Shown here one piece after another: positions 15,367 to 25,298 of a stretch of 26,420 nt of DNA. How positions within the stretch are numbered: the first letter of the stretch is position 1; every line of letters starts with the position of its first letter. A model generated the notes under the pieces. The model did no database searches, was not told the origin of the DNA, and was given only the letters and a program-made list of their open reading frames with translations. A program made the translations under genes and the position numbers. Location of the stretch: NCBI GenBank assembly GCA_035635575.1, contig DASQAV010000102.1:1-26420 (forward strand). The letters are read 5' to 3'. The DNA is from WS-7 sp035635575 (GTDB taxonomy: Bacteria; Eisenbacteria; RBG-16-71-46; SZUA-252).

Positions 15367-16431
15367 TCATCGCGTCGGCGAAGGCGGCGCGGCGCGCACC
15401 AGCTGAAAATCGATGTGCTCGTACTCCTCTTCGGGGCGCGCGTCCAGCAGCCCCTCGCGCCTCGCTTCCTCCGTCACCTCACCGGGCTTCGTGGGCAGGC
15501 GCGACGCGCGCATGCGGTACTTCCCCGGCGGGACGTGAAGCACGTAGTCGCCGGGACCCTTGCGCTCGGCGAACCGGACGAACGTCGTGTCCGAATCCGA
15601 CTTCGCCTCGACGCGGTAGCGCGCCGTTGAATCCGCCGACATCACTTTCCCCCGGATGGTCGCGGGAGCGCGCGGATCGATGGCGAGGATGTTGATACTA
15701 TCCGCGACCGGCCGCTCGGGTGTCAACCGGATCACTCGCGGGAAGCTCGCGACCACGTCGGTGAGGGAATCGAACGCGCCGTTCCGGTTGATGTCGTAGA
15801 CGGCGTGGATCGTGAACCCCAGCCGGAGCGGCAGGCTGGTCAGAGTGTACACGGCGCCCGTGTCGGTCTCCGTCGCGTAGGAAGGGAGCACGTTCGCGAC
15901 ATCCGGGGCCAGGCCCAGCGATTCCGGATAGGCCCAGATCGGCACCCCTCGTGTCGGCAGCGTCTTCGCCCGGACCACCCCGGTGATCTTGCCCGGATCG
16001 AGGGAGTCTCCCGTTGAGAACCGGAGCGTGAACGGAACGCCGAGGATGACGCCGTGCGCGTCTTTGGCTCCGGCGCTGAGGAACGCCTGGTAGGTCGTGT
16101 TCGGGCGGAGGCCGCCTTCCCAGGACACCCGGAAGCGACGTCCGCTCCAGTGGAACGAGGGAGGAACGCCCGGATTCGGATAGACCCGGAATCCGTCGCG
16201 CACGCTCACGCGGTCCATCGTCTCGGAGAAGAGGAGGGTGATCTCCAGATCCAGCGGGACGCGCGTCGTGCTGTCGCCGGGCGAGGAGGCCAGAACGCGG
16301 GGCGGAGTCGTGTCGACGGGCCCGCCCGGCGGAAAGTCCGGCTTCGCGCAACCGCCGAGCACCCCGCCGGCGAGAAGCGCGGCACCCAGGAGGAACCCCC
16401 CAGGGAGCGCGCGCCGGAACGCCGGGGTCAC
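15367..16431 (-). CDS. Lipoprotein with N-terminal Ig-like (Big_5-type) domain
   Basis: A 354-residue predicted lipoprotein. The signal peptide ends in a lipobox at LGGC with Cys28 as lipidation site, followed by a short Pro/Gly linker. Residues about 40-150 look like an Ig-like Big_5-type domain (DTTPPRVLASSPGDSTT, ITLLFSETMD, TLRFSTGD), a fold common in surface proteins of FCB bacteria. A second beta-rich part follows, with a calcium-loop-like DINRNGAFDS and a carboxypeptidase-regulatory-like ending (DYVLHVPPGKYRMRASR). The GTG start at 16431 overlaps the argF stop as GTGA. It probably faces the periplasm or cell surface; function unknown. Its position between argF and dapA looks incidental. 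Confidence 0.75.
   Translation of the reverse strand: MTPAFRRALPGGFLLGAALLAGGVLGGCAKPDFPPGGPVDTTPPRVLASSPGDSTTRVPLDLEITLLFSETMDRVSVRDGFRVYPNPGVPPSFHWSGRRFRVSWEGGLRPNTTYQAFLSAGAKDAHGVILGVPFTLRFSTGDSLDPGKITGVVRAKTLPTRGVPIWAYPESLGLAPDVANVLPSYATETDTGAVYTLTSLPLRLGFTIHAVYDINRNGAFDSLTDVVASFPRVIRLTPERPVADSINILAIDPRAPATIRGKVMSADSTARYRVEAKSDSDTTFVRFAERKGPGDYVLHVPPGKYRMRASRLPTKPGEVTEEARREGLLDARPEEEYEHIDFQLVRAAPPSPTR
15697..15726 (-). promoter_or_regulatory. Possible internal promoter upstream of dapA
   Basis: Within the lipoprotein gene the minus strand reads TTGACA (15726-15721), an 18-base spacer and GATAGT (15702-15697), a perfect -35 and four-of-six -10. It lies about 360 bases before the dapA start. 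The promoter bases fall in codons (TTG, ACA, AGT) that are unusual for such GC-rich coding sequence. It could supply dapA-dapB-proS independently of secA. Motif evidence only. Confidence 0.3.
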
Positions 16432-17438
16432 CGCGAGCGTCGCTTGGGTGAGGAGCGCTTCGATCCGCGCGATTGCGACGCCGCGCGCGAGGGCCGCTTC
16501 TTCGCCGTCTTCCCTGCTGTCTTCCTGGCGGCCATCAGATCGAACAGAATCGCCTTCTGGAGATGCATCCGGTTCTCGGCCTGAGGGAAGACGATCGACT
16601 GCGGTCCCTCGAAGACGTCCTCGGTGATCTCCTCCCCGCGATGCGCGGGCAGGCAGTGCATGACGTACGCGCCGGGCTTCGCCTCGCGCAGGAGGGCTCG
16701 ATTGATCTGGAAGCCGCGGAAGATGGGAAGGCGCTTCTCCCACTCCGCCTCCTGCCCCATGCTGGCCCAGACGTCGGTGTAGAGAACGTCGGCTCCCTTC
16801 GCCGCCTCGATCGGAGAGCGCACGATGCGCACGCGGCCGGGACCCGACGCCGACACCTTCGCCACCAGCTGGGGATCGGGATCGTAGCCCTCCGGGCACG
16901 CGATCCGCACCTCGAGCCCGAAGAGGAGCGCGGCTTCGATCCAGGAGTTCGCCACGTTGTTGCCGTCGCCGATGTACGCCACCACCGCGCGGTCCAGGTC
17001 GACCCGGTGCTCTTTCAAGGTGAAGAGGTCCGCCAGGATCTGGCAGGGATGGAGCCAGTCGGTGAGCCCGTTGATCACCGGCACCGCCGCGTGGCGCGCC
17101 AGATCCACCGCGAGATCGTGCGCGAAGGTGCGGATCATGATGCCGTCCACGTAGCCCGAGAGGACGCGCGCCACGTCCGAAACCGATTCGCGCTGCCCCA
17201 TGCCGATCTCCCGCTCCGTGATGAAGATCGAGGATCCCCCGAGCTGCGTCATGGCCACCTCGAAGGAGAGCCTCGTTCTCAGGCTGGGCTTGTGGAAGAT
17301 GAGCGCGAGCGACCGCTGATCCAGCTCGCGATGGCGTCTCCCCGCCCGAAGGTCCGCCTTCAGGCCCGCCGCGACCACGAACAGTCGGTCCACGTCGGCC
17401 CGCGTGAGATCCGCATACGACAGAAGATCCCGCTTCAT
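16428..17438 (-). CDS. argF: Ornithine carbamoyltransferase with a basic C-terminal tail
   Basis: A 336-residue enzyme forming citrulline from ornithine and carbamoyl phosphate. The carbamoyl-phosphate motif KPSLRTRLSFE (50-60), HPCQILAD (130-137), GDGNNVANSW (157-166) and the ornithine-specific HCLPAHRGEEI (261-271) identify it as OTCase rather than aspartate carbamoyltransferase. The normal family end is near residue 302; here 34 more residues follow (303-336) with 14 Lys/Arg and no acidic residue. The ATG at 17438 has GAGGAG eight bases upstream. It begins 41 bases after xerC. No other arginine-pathway gene is in the window. Confidence 0.93.
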   Translation of the reverse strand: MKRDLLSYADLTRADVDRLFVVAAGLKADLRAGRRHRELDQRSLALIFHKPSLRTRLSFEVAMTQLGGSSIFITEREIGMGQRESVSDVARVLSGYVDGIMIRTFAHDLAVDLARHAAVPVINGLTDWLHPCQILADLFTLKEHRVDLDRAVVAYIGDGNNVANSWIEAALLFGLEVRIACPEGYDPDPQLVAKVSASGPGRVRIVRSPIEAAKGADVLYTDVWASMGQEAEWEKRLPIFRGFQINRALLREAKPGAYVMHCLPAHRGEEITEDVFEGPQSIVFPQAENRMHLQKAILFDLMAARKTAGKTAKKRPSRAASQSRGSKRSSPKRRSR

Positions 17439-17479
17439 TCCGATCGCTCCTCGAACACGTTCGGGTGGTGCTGCCTGAC

Positions 17480-18400
17480 TCACGCGCGCGGGTGTGCCTG
17501 CGCGTACGCCTGCTTCATGCGGCGGCGTGTGACGTGTGTGTAGATCTGGGTGGTGCTGAGACTGCGATGACCCAGGAGCTCCTGGACCGCGCGCAGGTCG
17601 GCGCCCCGCTCGAGGAGGTGCGTGGCGAAGCTGTGGCGCAGGGCGTGAGGATGCGTCGCGGCGTTGGGTCCGAGCCCGCAGAGCAGCGAGCGGATGTCGC
17701 GCTCCAGGGTTCGCGGGGAAATCGGCTTCCCTCCCCTGCCGGGGATCAACGGCATCTGGATCGTCGGCTTCCTCTCGAGCATCCGCCAGTAGCGCTCGAG
17801 CATGGCCGCGGCGCGCGCTCCCACCGGCACCACGCGTTCCTTCGATCCTTTTCCCATCACGCGCGCGAGGCGGCGGTCCTTGTCGAAGCGAGCCCACGTG
17901 AGGCCCGTCAGCTCGCTCAAGCGCAAACCCGACCCGTAGAGCCACTCCGCGGCGACCAGAGCCCGCAGGCCGAGAAGGTCTCCCTCTTGGAGCGAGGAGG
18001 CGGCCCGGTCCAGGAGCTCGTTCAAGGGCGTGATGGAAATCGCGGACGGCAGGGGCTGCGGCACGCTTACGCGCGGCAGCGTTCCGCGCAGCGAGCCCTG
18101 GGTCGCTCCACGGTACTCGAGGTAGCGAAGAAAGGAGCGGAGCGCGGCGAGCGAGCGTCCCAGGGTGCGCGCGGCGATCGGACGGTTCTTGCGGCGGACC
18201 TTGGTGAGGGATCGAGAGGCCGCGAACGCGGCGAGAAGCTCGGGAGTCAGGTCCTCGGGAACCCGGACCGCGCTCCCGAGGCGCGCGCGCGCGAATTCCG
18301 CGAAGCGGGTGAGATCGTCCTGATACGCCCGGAGCGTCGCCGGCGCGCAGCGCCGCTGGGTTCCCAGGTACTCCAGAAACTCAGCGATCCAGCGTTCCAC
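17480..18400 (-). CDS. xerC: Tyrosine recombinase XerC
   Basis: A 306-residue tyrosine recombinase, partner of XerD in dimer resolution at dif. The core-binding domain spans about 1-100; catalytic residues are Arg160 (GSGLRLSEL), Lys184 (GKGSKERVVP), His252 and Arg255 (HPHALRHSFATH), His278 (LGHRSLSTT) and Tyr287 (QIYTHV). The XerC assignment rests on the GKGSKERVVPVG and HPHALRHSFATHLL forms and on its position directly after topA, a frequent arrangement (topA near xerC/codV in Bacillus). The GTG start at 18400 overlaps the topA 3' end by 20 bases, so expression is probably coupled. Confidence 0.88.
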   Translation of the reverse strand: MERWIAEFLEYLGTQRRCAPATLRAYQDDLTRFAEFARARLGSAVRVPEDLTPELLAAFAASRSLTKVRRKNRPIAARTLGRSLAALRSFLRYLEYRGATQGSLRGTLPRVSVPQPLPSAISITPLNELLDRAASSLQEGDLLGLRALVAAEWLYGSGLRLSELTGLTWARFDKDRRLARVMGKGSKERVVPVGARAAAMLERYWRMLERKPTIQMPLIPGRGGKPISPRTLERDIRSLLCGLGPNAATHPHALRHSFATHLLERGADLRAVQELLGHRSLSTTQIYTHVTRRRMKQAYAQAHPRA

Positions 18401-20849
18401 TCACGGCCTCGGAAGCCTCGGCGTCGACGCGCGCCTTGCATTTCGGGCACTGGAGGTAATCGCCTTTGGTCTTGGTGCGCTTCTCCACGAGGATCGGGTA
18501 CGCGCAGGATGGGCAGGGCTGCTTCATCGGCCGGTCCCAGACCGCGAACGTGCACTCGGGATAGCGGCTGCAGCCGAAGAAGGACTTTCCCCGCCGGGTG
18601 CGGCGTTCCACCAGCTCGCCCGTGCCGCACTCGGGACAGGGGATCCCCAGCCCCAGAGGGCGCGTTCCCTTGCATTCGGGATAGCGAGAGCACGCGAGGA
18701 ACTTTCCAAAGCGCCCGGAGCGCACGCGCATGGCGCTCTCGCAGACGGGACAGAGCTGGGTGGGGACGGCTTCGCTCTCCGCCTCCCCTTCCAGCGGCAT
18801 CGTCGTCTTGCACTCGGGATAGCGCGGGCACGCGAGGAAGGGACCGTTCCGCCCGTAGCGCTTCACCATCTTCGAGCCGCACTGCGGGCACTCGCGGTCG
18901 GATTCCTCCGCGAGCGAGGCCTTCAGGCTTTCCCGCTGCGACTCCGCGGCCGTGAGGTCCTTCTGGAACGGCGCGTAGAAATCCGCGACGACGCGGTCCC
19001 AGGCGTCCTTGCCGTTCTCCACGCGGTCCAGCTCATGCTCCATCTTCGCCGTGAACTCCACCTCGAACACGTCGCCGAACATCTTGGCGAGGAGTTTCCA
19101 TACCGTCATCCCCAGCTCGGTCGGGGTCAGCTTGCCGCGGTCCCGAAGCACGTAGTCCCGCGTGAGGATCGTCCCCACGATCGTGGCGTAGGTGCTCGGC
19201 CGGCCGATTCCCTTCTCCTCGAGGGTCTTGACCAGGGACGCCTCCGTGTAGTGCGGAGGGGGCGTCGTGAAATGCTGCTCGGGAAGAATGCCGAGCTGCT
19301 TCAGGGAATCGCCTTCGTGGAGCGCGGGAAGGTTCATGGTCTCGGGAGCGCCGGAATCGTTCGGGGCCGCGCCCTGGGCCCGCGTATCGATCAGGGTGGA
19401 GCTGTACGCCCGCGTGAAACCGTCGAACTTGATCCGGCTTCCGGAGGCGCGAAGGAGATAGGCGCCCGCCGTGATGTCCGCGGTCGTCGTGAGCACGAGC
19501 GCGGGATTCATCTGGGAGCCGACGAACCGCTGCCAGATCAGCTCGTACACGCGATACTGGTCGTGGTCGAGATGGTGTTTCATGGAAGCGGGCGTCCTCG
19601 CGACCGACGTCGGCCGGATCGCCTCGTGGGCGTCCTGCGAGGTCTCGCGCGAGCGGAAGATCCGTTGCTCGGCCGGAAGGTAGTGAGGTCCAAACGTCGC
19701 CGTGATGAAGTCGCGCACCTCGGCCAGCGCCTCGGGCGAGGTCCGGGTGGAGTCCGTGCGCATGTACGTGATCAAGCCGGTCGCGCCCTCCGTGCCGACG
19801 TCCATGCCCTCGTAGAGCTGCTGGGCAACCACCATGGTCTTCTTCGCGCTGAATCCGAGTCTCTGGAAGGATTCCTGCTGCAGGGTGCTTGTGATGAACG
19901 GAGGCAGGGGATTCCGCTTCTTCTCCTGCGTGCGCACTCCCGTGACGCGGAAGGATTCCTTCTCGAGCTCGGCGGCGGCGGCCTTGGCCTGCGCCTCGTT
20001 TTCGAGGGTGAACTTCTCCCCGGCCTTCTTCTGCACGCGCGCGCGGAAGCGCTCGTCTTTCGGGGTGGCCAGGTCGGCATCGATCGTCCAGTACTCGCGC
20101 GGCTGGAACGCGCGGATCTCATCCTCGCGCTCGCAGATGAGCCTCAGGGCGACCGACTGCACGCGCCCCGCCGAGAGACCATAGCGCACGGTCTTCCAGA
20201 GGAAGGGGCTCACCTGATAGCCCACGAGCCGGTCCAGCACGCGCCTTGCCTGCTGCGCGTGGACCTTGTTCATGTCGATGGAGCGCGGGGCTTCGAGCGC
20301 GGAGAGAACCCCGCGCTTGGTGATCTCGTAGAAGGCCAGGCGGCGGATCCGTCCCTCCGATCCGTTCCCAAGCGTTTCGGCCAGATGCCAGGCGATCGCT
20401 TCCCCTTCCCGGTCGGGGTCGGGGGCGAGATAGATGATCGTGGCCTGACGCGCGCTCTGCTTCAGCTCCTTCACTATTTTCGCCTTCCCCTTGATCAGGA
20501 TGTAGGAAGGCTGGAAGCCGTGCTCGATGTCGACGCCAAGCTTGCTCTTCGGCAGGTCGCGTACGTGCCCGTTCGAGGCGCGCACCTCGAACCCGGGCCC
20601 GAGGTACTTGCCGATGGTGCGGGCCTTCGCGGGAGACTCCACGATGACCAGGTTCTTCCCCCGTCGCGTGGGTTGCCCGTTCTCCGGCGCCTCGGCGCGC
20701 GGCGCTTTCGAGACGCGCTTCGGCGCCGGGGCCTTGGGAGCGCGCGCGGCGGCAGCCGGAGCCTTGGTCGCGGCCGGAGCCTTGGCTGCGGCCGGAGCCC
20801 TGACCTTCTTGCCGGCCTTCGCCTTGGTTTCTTTCTTTCGCTCGGTCAC
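18381..20849 (-). CDS. topA: DNA topoisomerase I with four zinc ribbons and a basic N-terminal tail
   Basis: An 822-residue type IA topoisomerase relaxing negative supercoils. After a low-complexity Ala/Lys/Pro/Arg-rich head (residues 1-65) comes the TOPRIM domain (NLVIVESPAKARTIGKYLG from 66; DPDREGE 144-150), then the core with catalytic Tyr362 in GLITYMRTDSTRTS. Four C4 zinc ribbons end the protein, with Cys at 654/657/674/680, 700/703/720/726, 738/741/760/766 and 779/782/801/804. The GTG at 20849, one base after the smg stop, is chosen as start; an in-frame ATG at 20894 would overlap smg by 44 bases and add 15 residues. The 3' end overlaps xerC by 20 bases. Confidence 0.95.
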   Translation of the reverse strand: MTERKKETKAKAGKKVRAPAAAKAPAATKAPAAAARAPKAPAPKRVSKAPRAEAPENGQPTRRGKNLVIVESPAKARTIGKYLGPGFEVRASNGHVRDLPKSKLGVDIEHGFQPSYILIKGKAKIVKELKQSARQATIIYLAPDPDREGEAIAWHLAETLGNGSEGRIRRLAFYEITKRGVLSALEAPRSIDMNKVHAQQARRVLDRLVGYQVSPFLWKTVRYGLSAGRVQSVALRLICEREDEIRAFQPREYWTIDADLATPKDERFRARVQKKAGEKFTLENEAQAKAAAAELEKESFRVTGVRTQEKKRNPLPPFITSTLQQESFQRLGFSAKKTMVVAQQLYEGMDVGTEGATGLITYMRTDSTRTSPEALAEVRDFITATFGPHYLPAEQRIFRSRETSQDAHEAIRPTSVARTPASMKHHLDHDQYRVYELIWQRFVGSQMNPALVLTTTADITAGAYLLRASGSRIKFDGFTRAYSSTLIDTRAQGAAPNDSGAPETMNLPALHEGDSLKQLGILPEQHFTTPPPHYTEASLVKTLEEKGIGRPSTYATIVGTILTRDYVLRDRGKLTPTELGMTVWKLLAKMFGDVFEVEFTAKMEHELDRVENGKDAWDRVVADFYAPFQKDLTAAESQRESLKASLAEESDRECPQCGSKMVKRYGRNGPFLACPRYPECKTTMPLEGEAESEAVPTQLCPVCESAMRVRSGRFGKFLACSRYPECKGTRPLGLGIPCPECGTGELVERRTRRGKSFFGCSRYPECTFAVWDRPMKQPCPSCAYPILVEKRTKTKGDYLQCPKCKARVDAEASEAVSGTLDR
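20752..20805. repeat. Three 18-bp tandem repeats in the topA 5' end
   Basis: Three consecutive 18-bp units (20752-20769, 20770-20787, 20788-20805) share the core gccggagcc and differ at only a few positions. They encode hexapeptides of the type (K/R)APAA plus one residue in the basic N-terminal tail of TopA. This in-frame microrepeat is likely to vary in copy number between related strains. Confidence 0.75.
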
Positions 20850-20850
20850 G

Positions 20851-21321
20851 TCAGTGCGCGGTCTGGGGTGAGCCCGGATCGAAGGGGATCCCATGCTCCT
20901 CGTCGAACCAATGGATCAGGACCTCGGTCGCCAGCTCTTCCGCCTTCGCCTCGCTGTCGATCGAAGGACCTTCCTCGCGGGCGCGCGCCATGATCTCCTC
21001 GAACTGCTCCGGAGTCACGCGGCCCGACTCGCTGAGACGGAAGAAGTAGGTGTAGGCCGGCGAGGAAAGGAGCGCCCGCTCCGGGCCGGTCGGCACGCGG
21101 ACGTGCTTGCGCTCCTTGCGCGGCTCGCCCGGGAAGTCCTCGCGCGAGTAGGGCTCGAGCGCCCGGAAGATCATCTCGAACGCCTGGTTCACGACGTCGG
21201 CGTCGTGCCGGCCGGAATCCAGCACCTGCGTCAGCTCCAGCAGGGCGTCCTCGTTTCCGTCCACGTACGCCTTCAGCTGTTCCACGATGAGGAACATCAT
21301 CTCGCGAACGTTGTCATCCAT
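20851..21321 (-). CDS. smg: Smg/DUF494 family protein
   Basis: A 156-residue acidic, mostly helical protein. The layout matches the DUF494/Smg family: an N-terminal helical segment (VREMMFLIVEQLKAYV), a central variable part, then the conserved block RVPTGPERALLSSPAYTYFF (77-96), SGRVTPEQFEEIMARA and a C-terminal LATEVLIHWFDEE. The E. coli homologue smg also lies next to topA, supporting the assignment. The molecular role is unknown. The ATG at 21321 has GGAGG six bases upstream, 15 bases after the secA stop. Confidence 0.82.
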   Translation of the reverse strand: MDDNVREMMFLIVEQLKAYVDGNEDALLELTQVLDSGRHDADVVNQAFEMIFRALEPYSREDFPGEPRKERKHVRVPTGPERALLSSPAYTYFFRLSESGRVTPEQFEEIMARAREEGPSIDSEAKAEELATEVLIHWFDEEHGIPFDPGSPQTAH

Positions 21322-21336
21322 GGTCTTCCTCCGGGT

Positions 21337-24411
<3,075 letters not shown>

Positions 24412-24614
24412 GGCTCCTTCCGGGGGCCCTCGAACCTCTCTGAAGCGGGTCCCCGCCGCTGCGGCGGACGGGCACCGGTTACCCCTACGACCCCATACAG
24501 CGAAACCCCAGGAGCGCGAAGCCGCCGGGGTTCTGGACTACGGTAGACAATCGCAATCGGTTGGTACGGCAGAGCTTATACCCTCCGGAGACCACCCCAA
24601 CCCCCTCTGCCCGA
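24412..24614 (-). other. Structured 5' leader of secA
   Basis: About 200 bases separate the predicted transcription start from the secA ATG and hold no gene. On the minus strand three stem-loops can be drawn: GGCAGAG (24611-24605) with CTCTGCC (24574-24568), enclosing a G-rich loop; AACCCC (24532-24527) with GGGGTT (24509-24504), extended by CAG/CTG; and GTCC-GCC with GGC-GGGGAC (24469-24449, two-base bulge). I recognise no known riboswitch, SecM-like leader peptide, tmRNA, 6S or SRP RNA. The only AUG-initiated mini-frame is AUG GGG UCG UAG (24496-24485), without a ribosome-binding site. Confidence 0.4.
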
Positions 24615-24620
24615 GACCGG

Positions 24621-24650
24621 AGTCTATGAAGTGGATGCCGGGCCTGTCAA
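24621..24650 (-). promoter_or_regulatory. Sigma70-type promoter for the secA unit
   Basis: TTGACA (24650-24645), an 18-base spacer and TAGACT (24626-24621) give a perfect -35 and a four-of-six -10 identical to that of the TPR-GH57 promoter. Predicted start is near 24614. It lies just beyond the end of the COG0170-type gene and is oriented towards secA. Confidence 0.65.
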
Positions 24651-24670
24651 GGCAGATTCAGGTATCTAGA

Positions 24671-24703
24671 TAGTAGAAGGAACCCCGGAACATGGTCCCG
24701 GGT
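24671..24703 (-). terminator. Weak stem-loop terminator after the COG0170-type gene
   Basis: Five bases after the stop codon the minus strand can pair ACCCGGGA (24703-24696) with TCCGGGGT (24689-24682), with one G-G mismatch and a six-base loop, followed by a pyrimidine-rich TTCCTTCT-like tail. The U-run is poor, so intrinsic termination may be partial. Position between two transcription units favours a real terminator. Confidence 0.35.
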
Positions 24704-24707
24704 CGTC

Positions 24708-25289
24708 TCAGCGGAGGAGAAGCTCCATCGCGAAGCCCGCCGACAGGGGGATGCGAAAATTGTCGTCCAGTGGGATCGGCAGGAGCTCGAAGAGGGTCGC
24801 GGTGAGGGCGCCGATCAGCCCGACGTGCCACGGAATGTCGGGCATGAAGAGCGTCAGCCCATAGCAGACCAGGAGGCAGGCCAGGCTTCCCTCGAGCGTC
24901 TTCCCCCCGAGGAGCCGGATCTTCCCGATCCACTTCCCCACGATCGCCGCCACCGTGTCGCCCAGGATGAGAAACCCCAGCGCCAGGAACGCGACCGGCT
25001 TCTCGAAGAGGTGGAGGGTGAGCAGCATCGCGATGAGAAGGTAGGTCGAGCCGAGAAGGGACACCTCCTCGTGATTCCGGAGCAGCTCTCCGAAGAAATG
25101 GCGAAAGAGGTTCCGGAATCCCGGATTGTGAAGGCGGAACACCTCGATCGCGAGCGAGAGGATCACCAGGGCGAGGAGCCCGCGCTCCCAGCTGCGCGAC
25201 CAGGACGCCGGGCTCACGTAATAGGCGATGGGGATCGAGAAGGACGCGAGGTGGATGGCTTTTCGCTTCAGCTCCGAGGCTAGGAGCAC
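24708..25289 (-). CDS. COG0170 (SEC59/VTE5-type) CTP-dependent lipid kinase or cytidylyltransferase-like membrane protein
   Basis: A 193-residue polytopic membrane protein with about five or six hydrophobic helices. The conserved block GDTVAAIVGKWIGK (110-123) followed by GGKTLEGS (128-135) and the C-terminal ELLPIPLDDNFRIPL (168-182) are characteristic of the dolichol/phytol kinase and DGK1 group that uses CTP to phosphorylate lipid alcohols; it is related to CdsA. The substrate here is unknown, possibly a polyprenol or diacylglycerol. The GTG start at 25289 has GAGGAG five bases upstream, and this site overlaps the stop of the preceding transglycosylase gene, indicating co-expression. Family call good, reaction inferred. 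Confidence 0.75.
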   Translation of the reverse strand: MLLASELKRKAIHLASFSIPIAYYVSPASWSRSWERGLLALVILSLAIEVFRLHNPGFRNLFRHFFGELLRNHEEVSLLGSTYLLIAMLLTLHLFEKPVAFLALGFLILGDTVAAIVGKWIGKIRLLGGKTLEGSLACLLVCYGLTLFMPDIPWHVGLIGALTATLFELLPIPLDDNFRIPLSAGFAMELLLR

Positions 25290-25298
25290 GCAGGCTCC

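Noticed and set aside
19035..20993. A 652-codon plus-strand open frame opposite topA
   Set aside because: Antisense shadow; all topoisomerase and zinc-ribbon motifs lie on the minus strand.
24412..24425. CGGAAGGAGC resembling the SRP RNA tetraloop region
   Set aside because: It is the ribosome-binding site region of secA; no SRP helix surrounds it.
24418..24440. A tRNA-like GGTTCGAGG (T-loop resemblance) at the end of the secA leader
   Set aside because: The flanking bases do not form the five-pair T-stem, and no acceptor or anticodon arm can be drawn.
24485..24496. Three-codon mini-frame AUG GGG UCG UAG as a regulatory leader peptide
   Set aside because: No ribosome-binding site and too short for arrest; kept only as a note in the leader entry.
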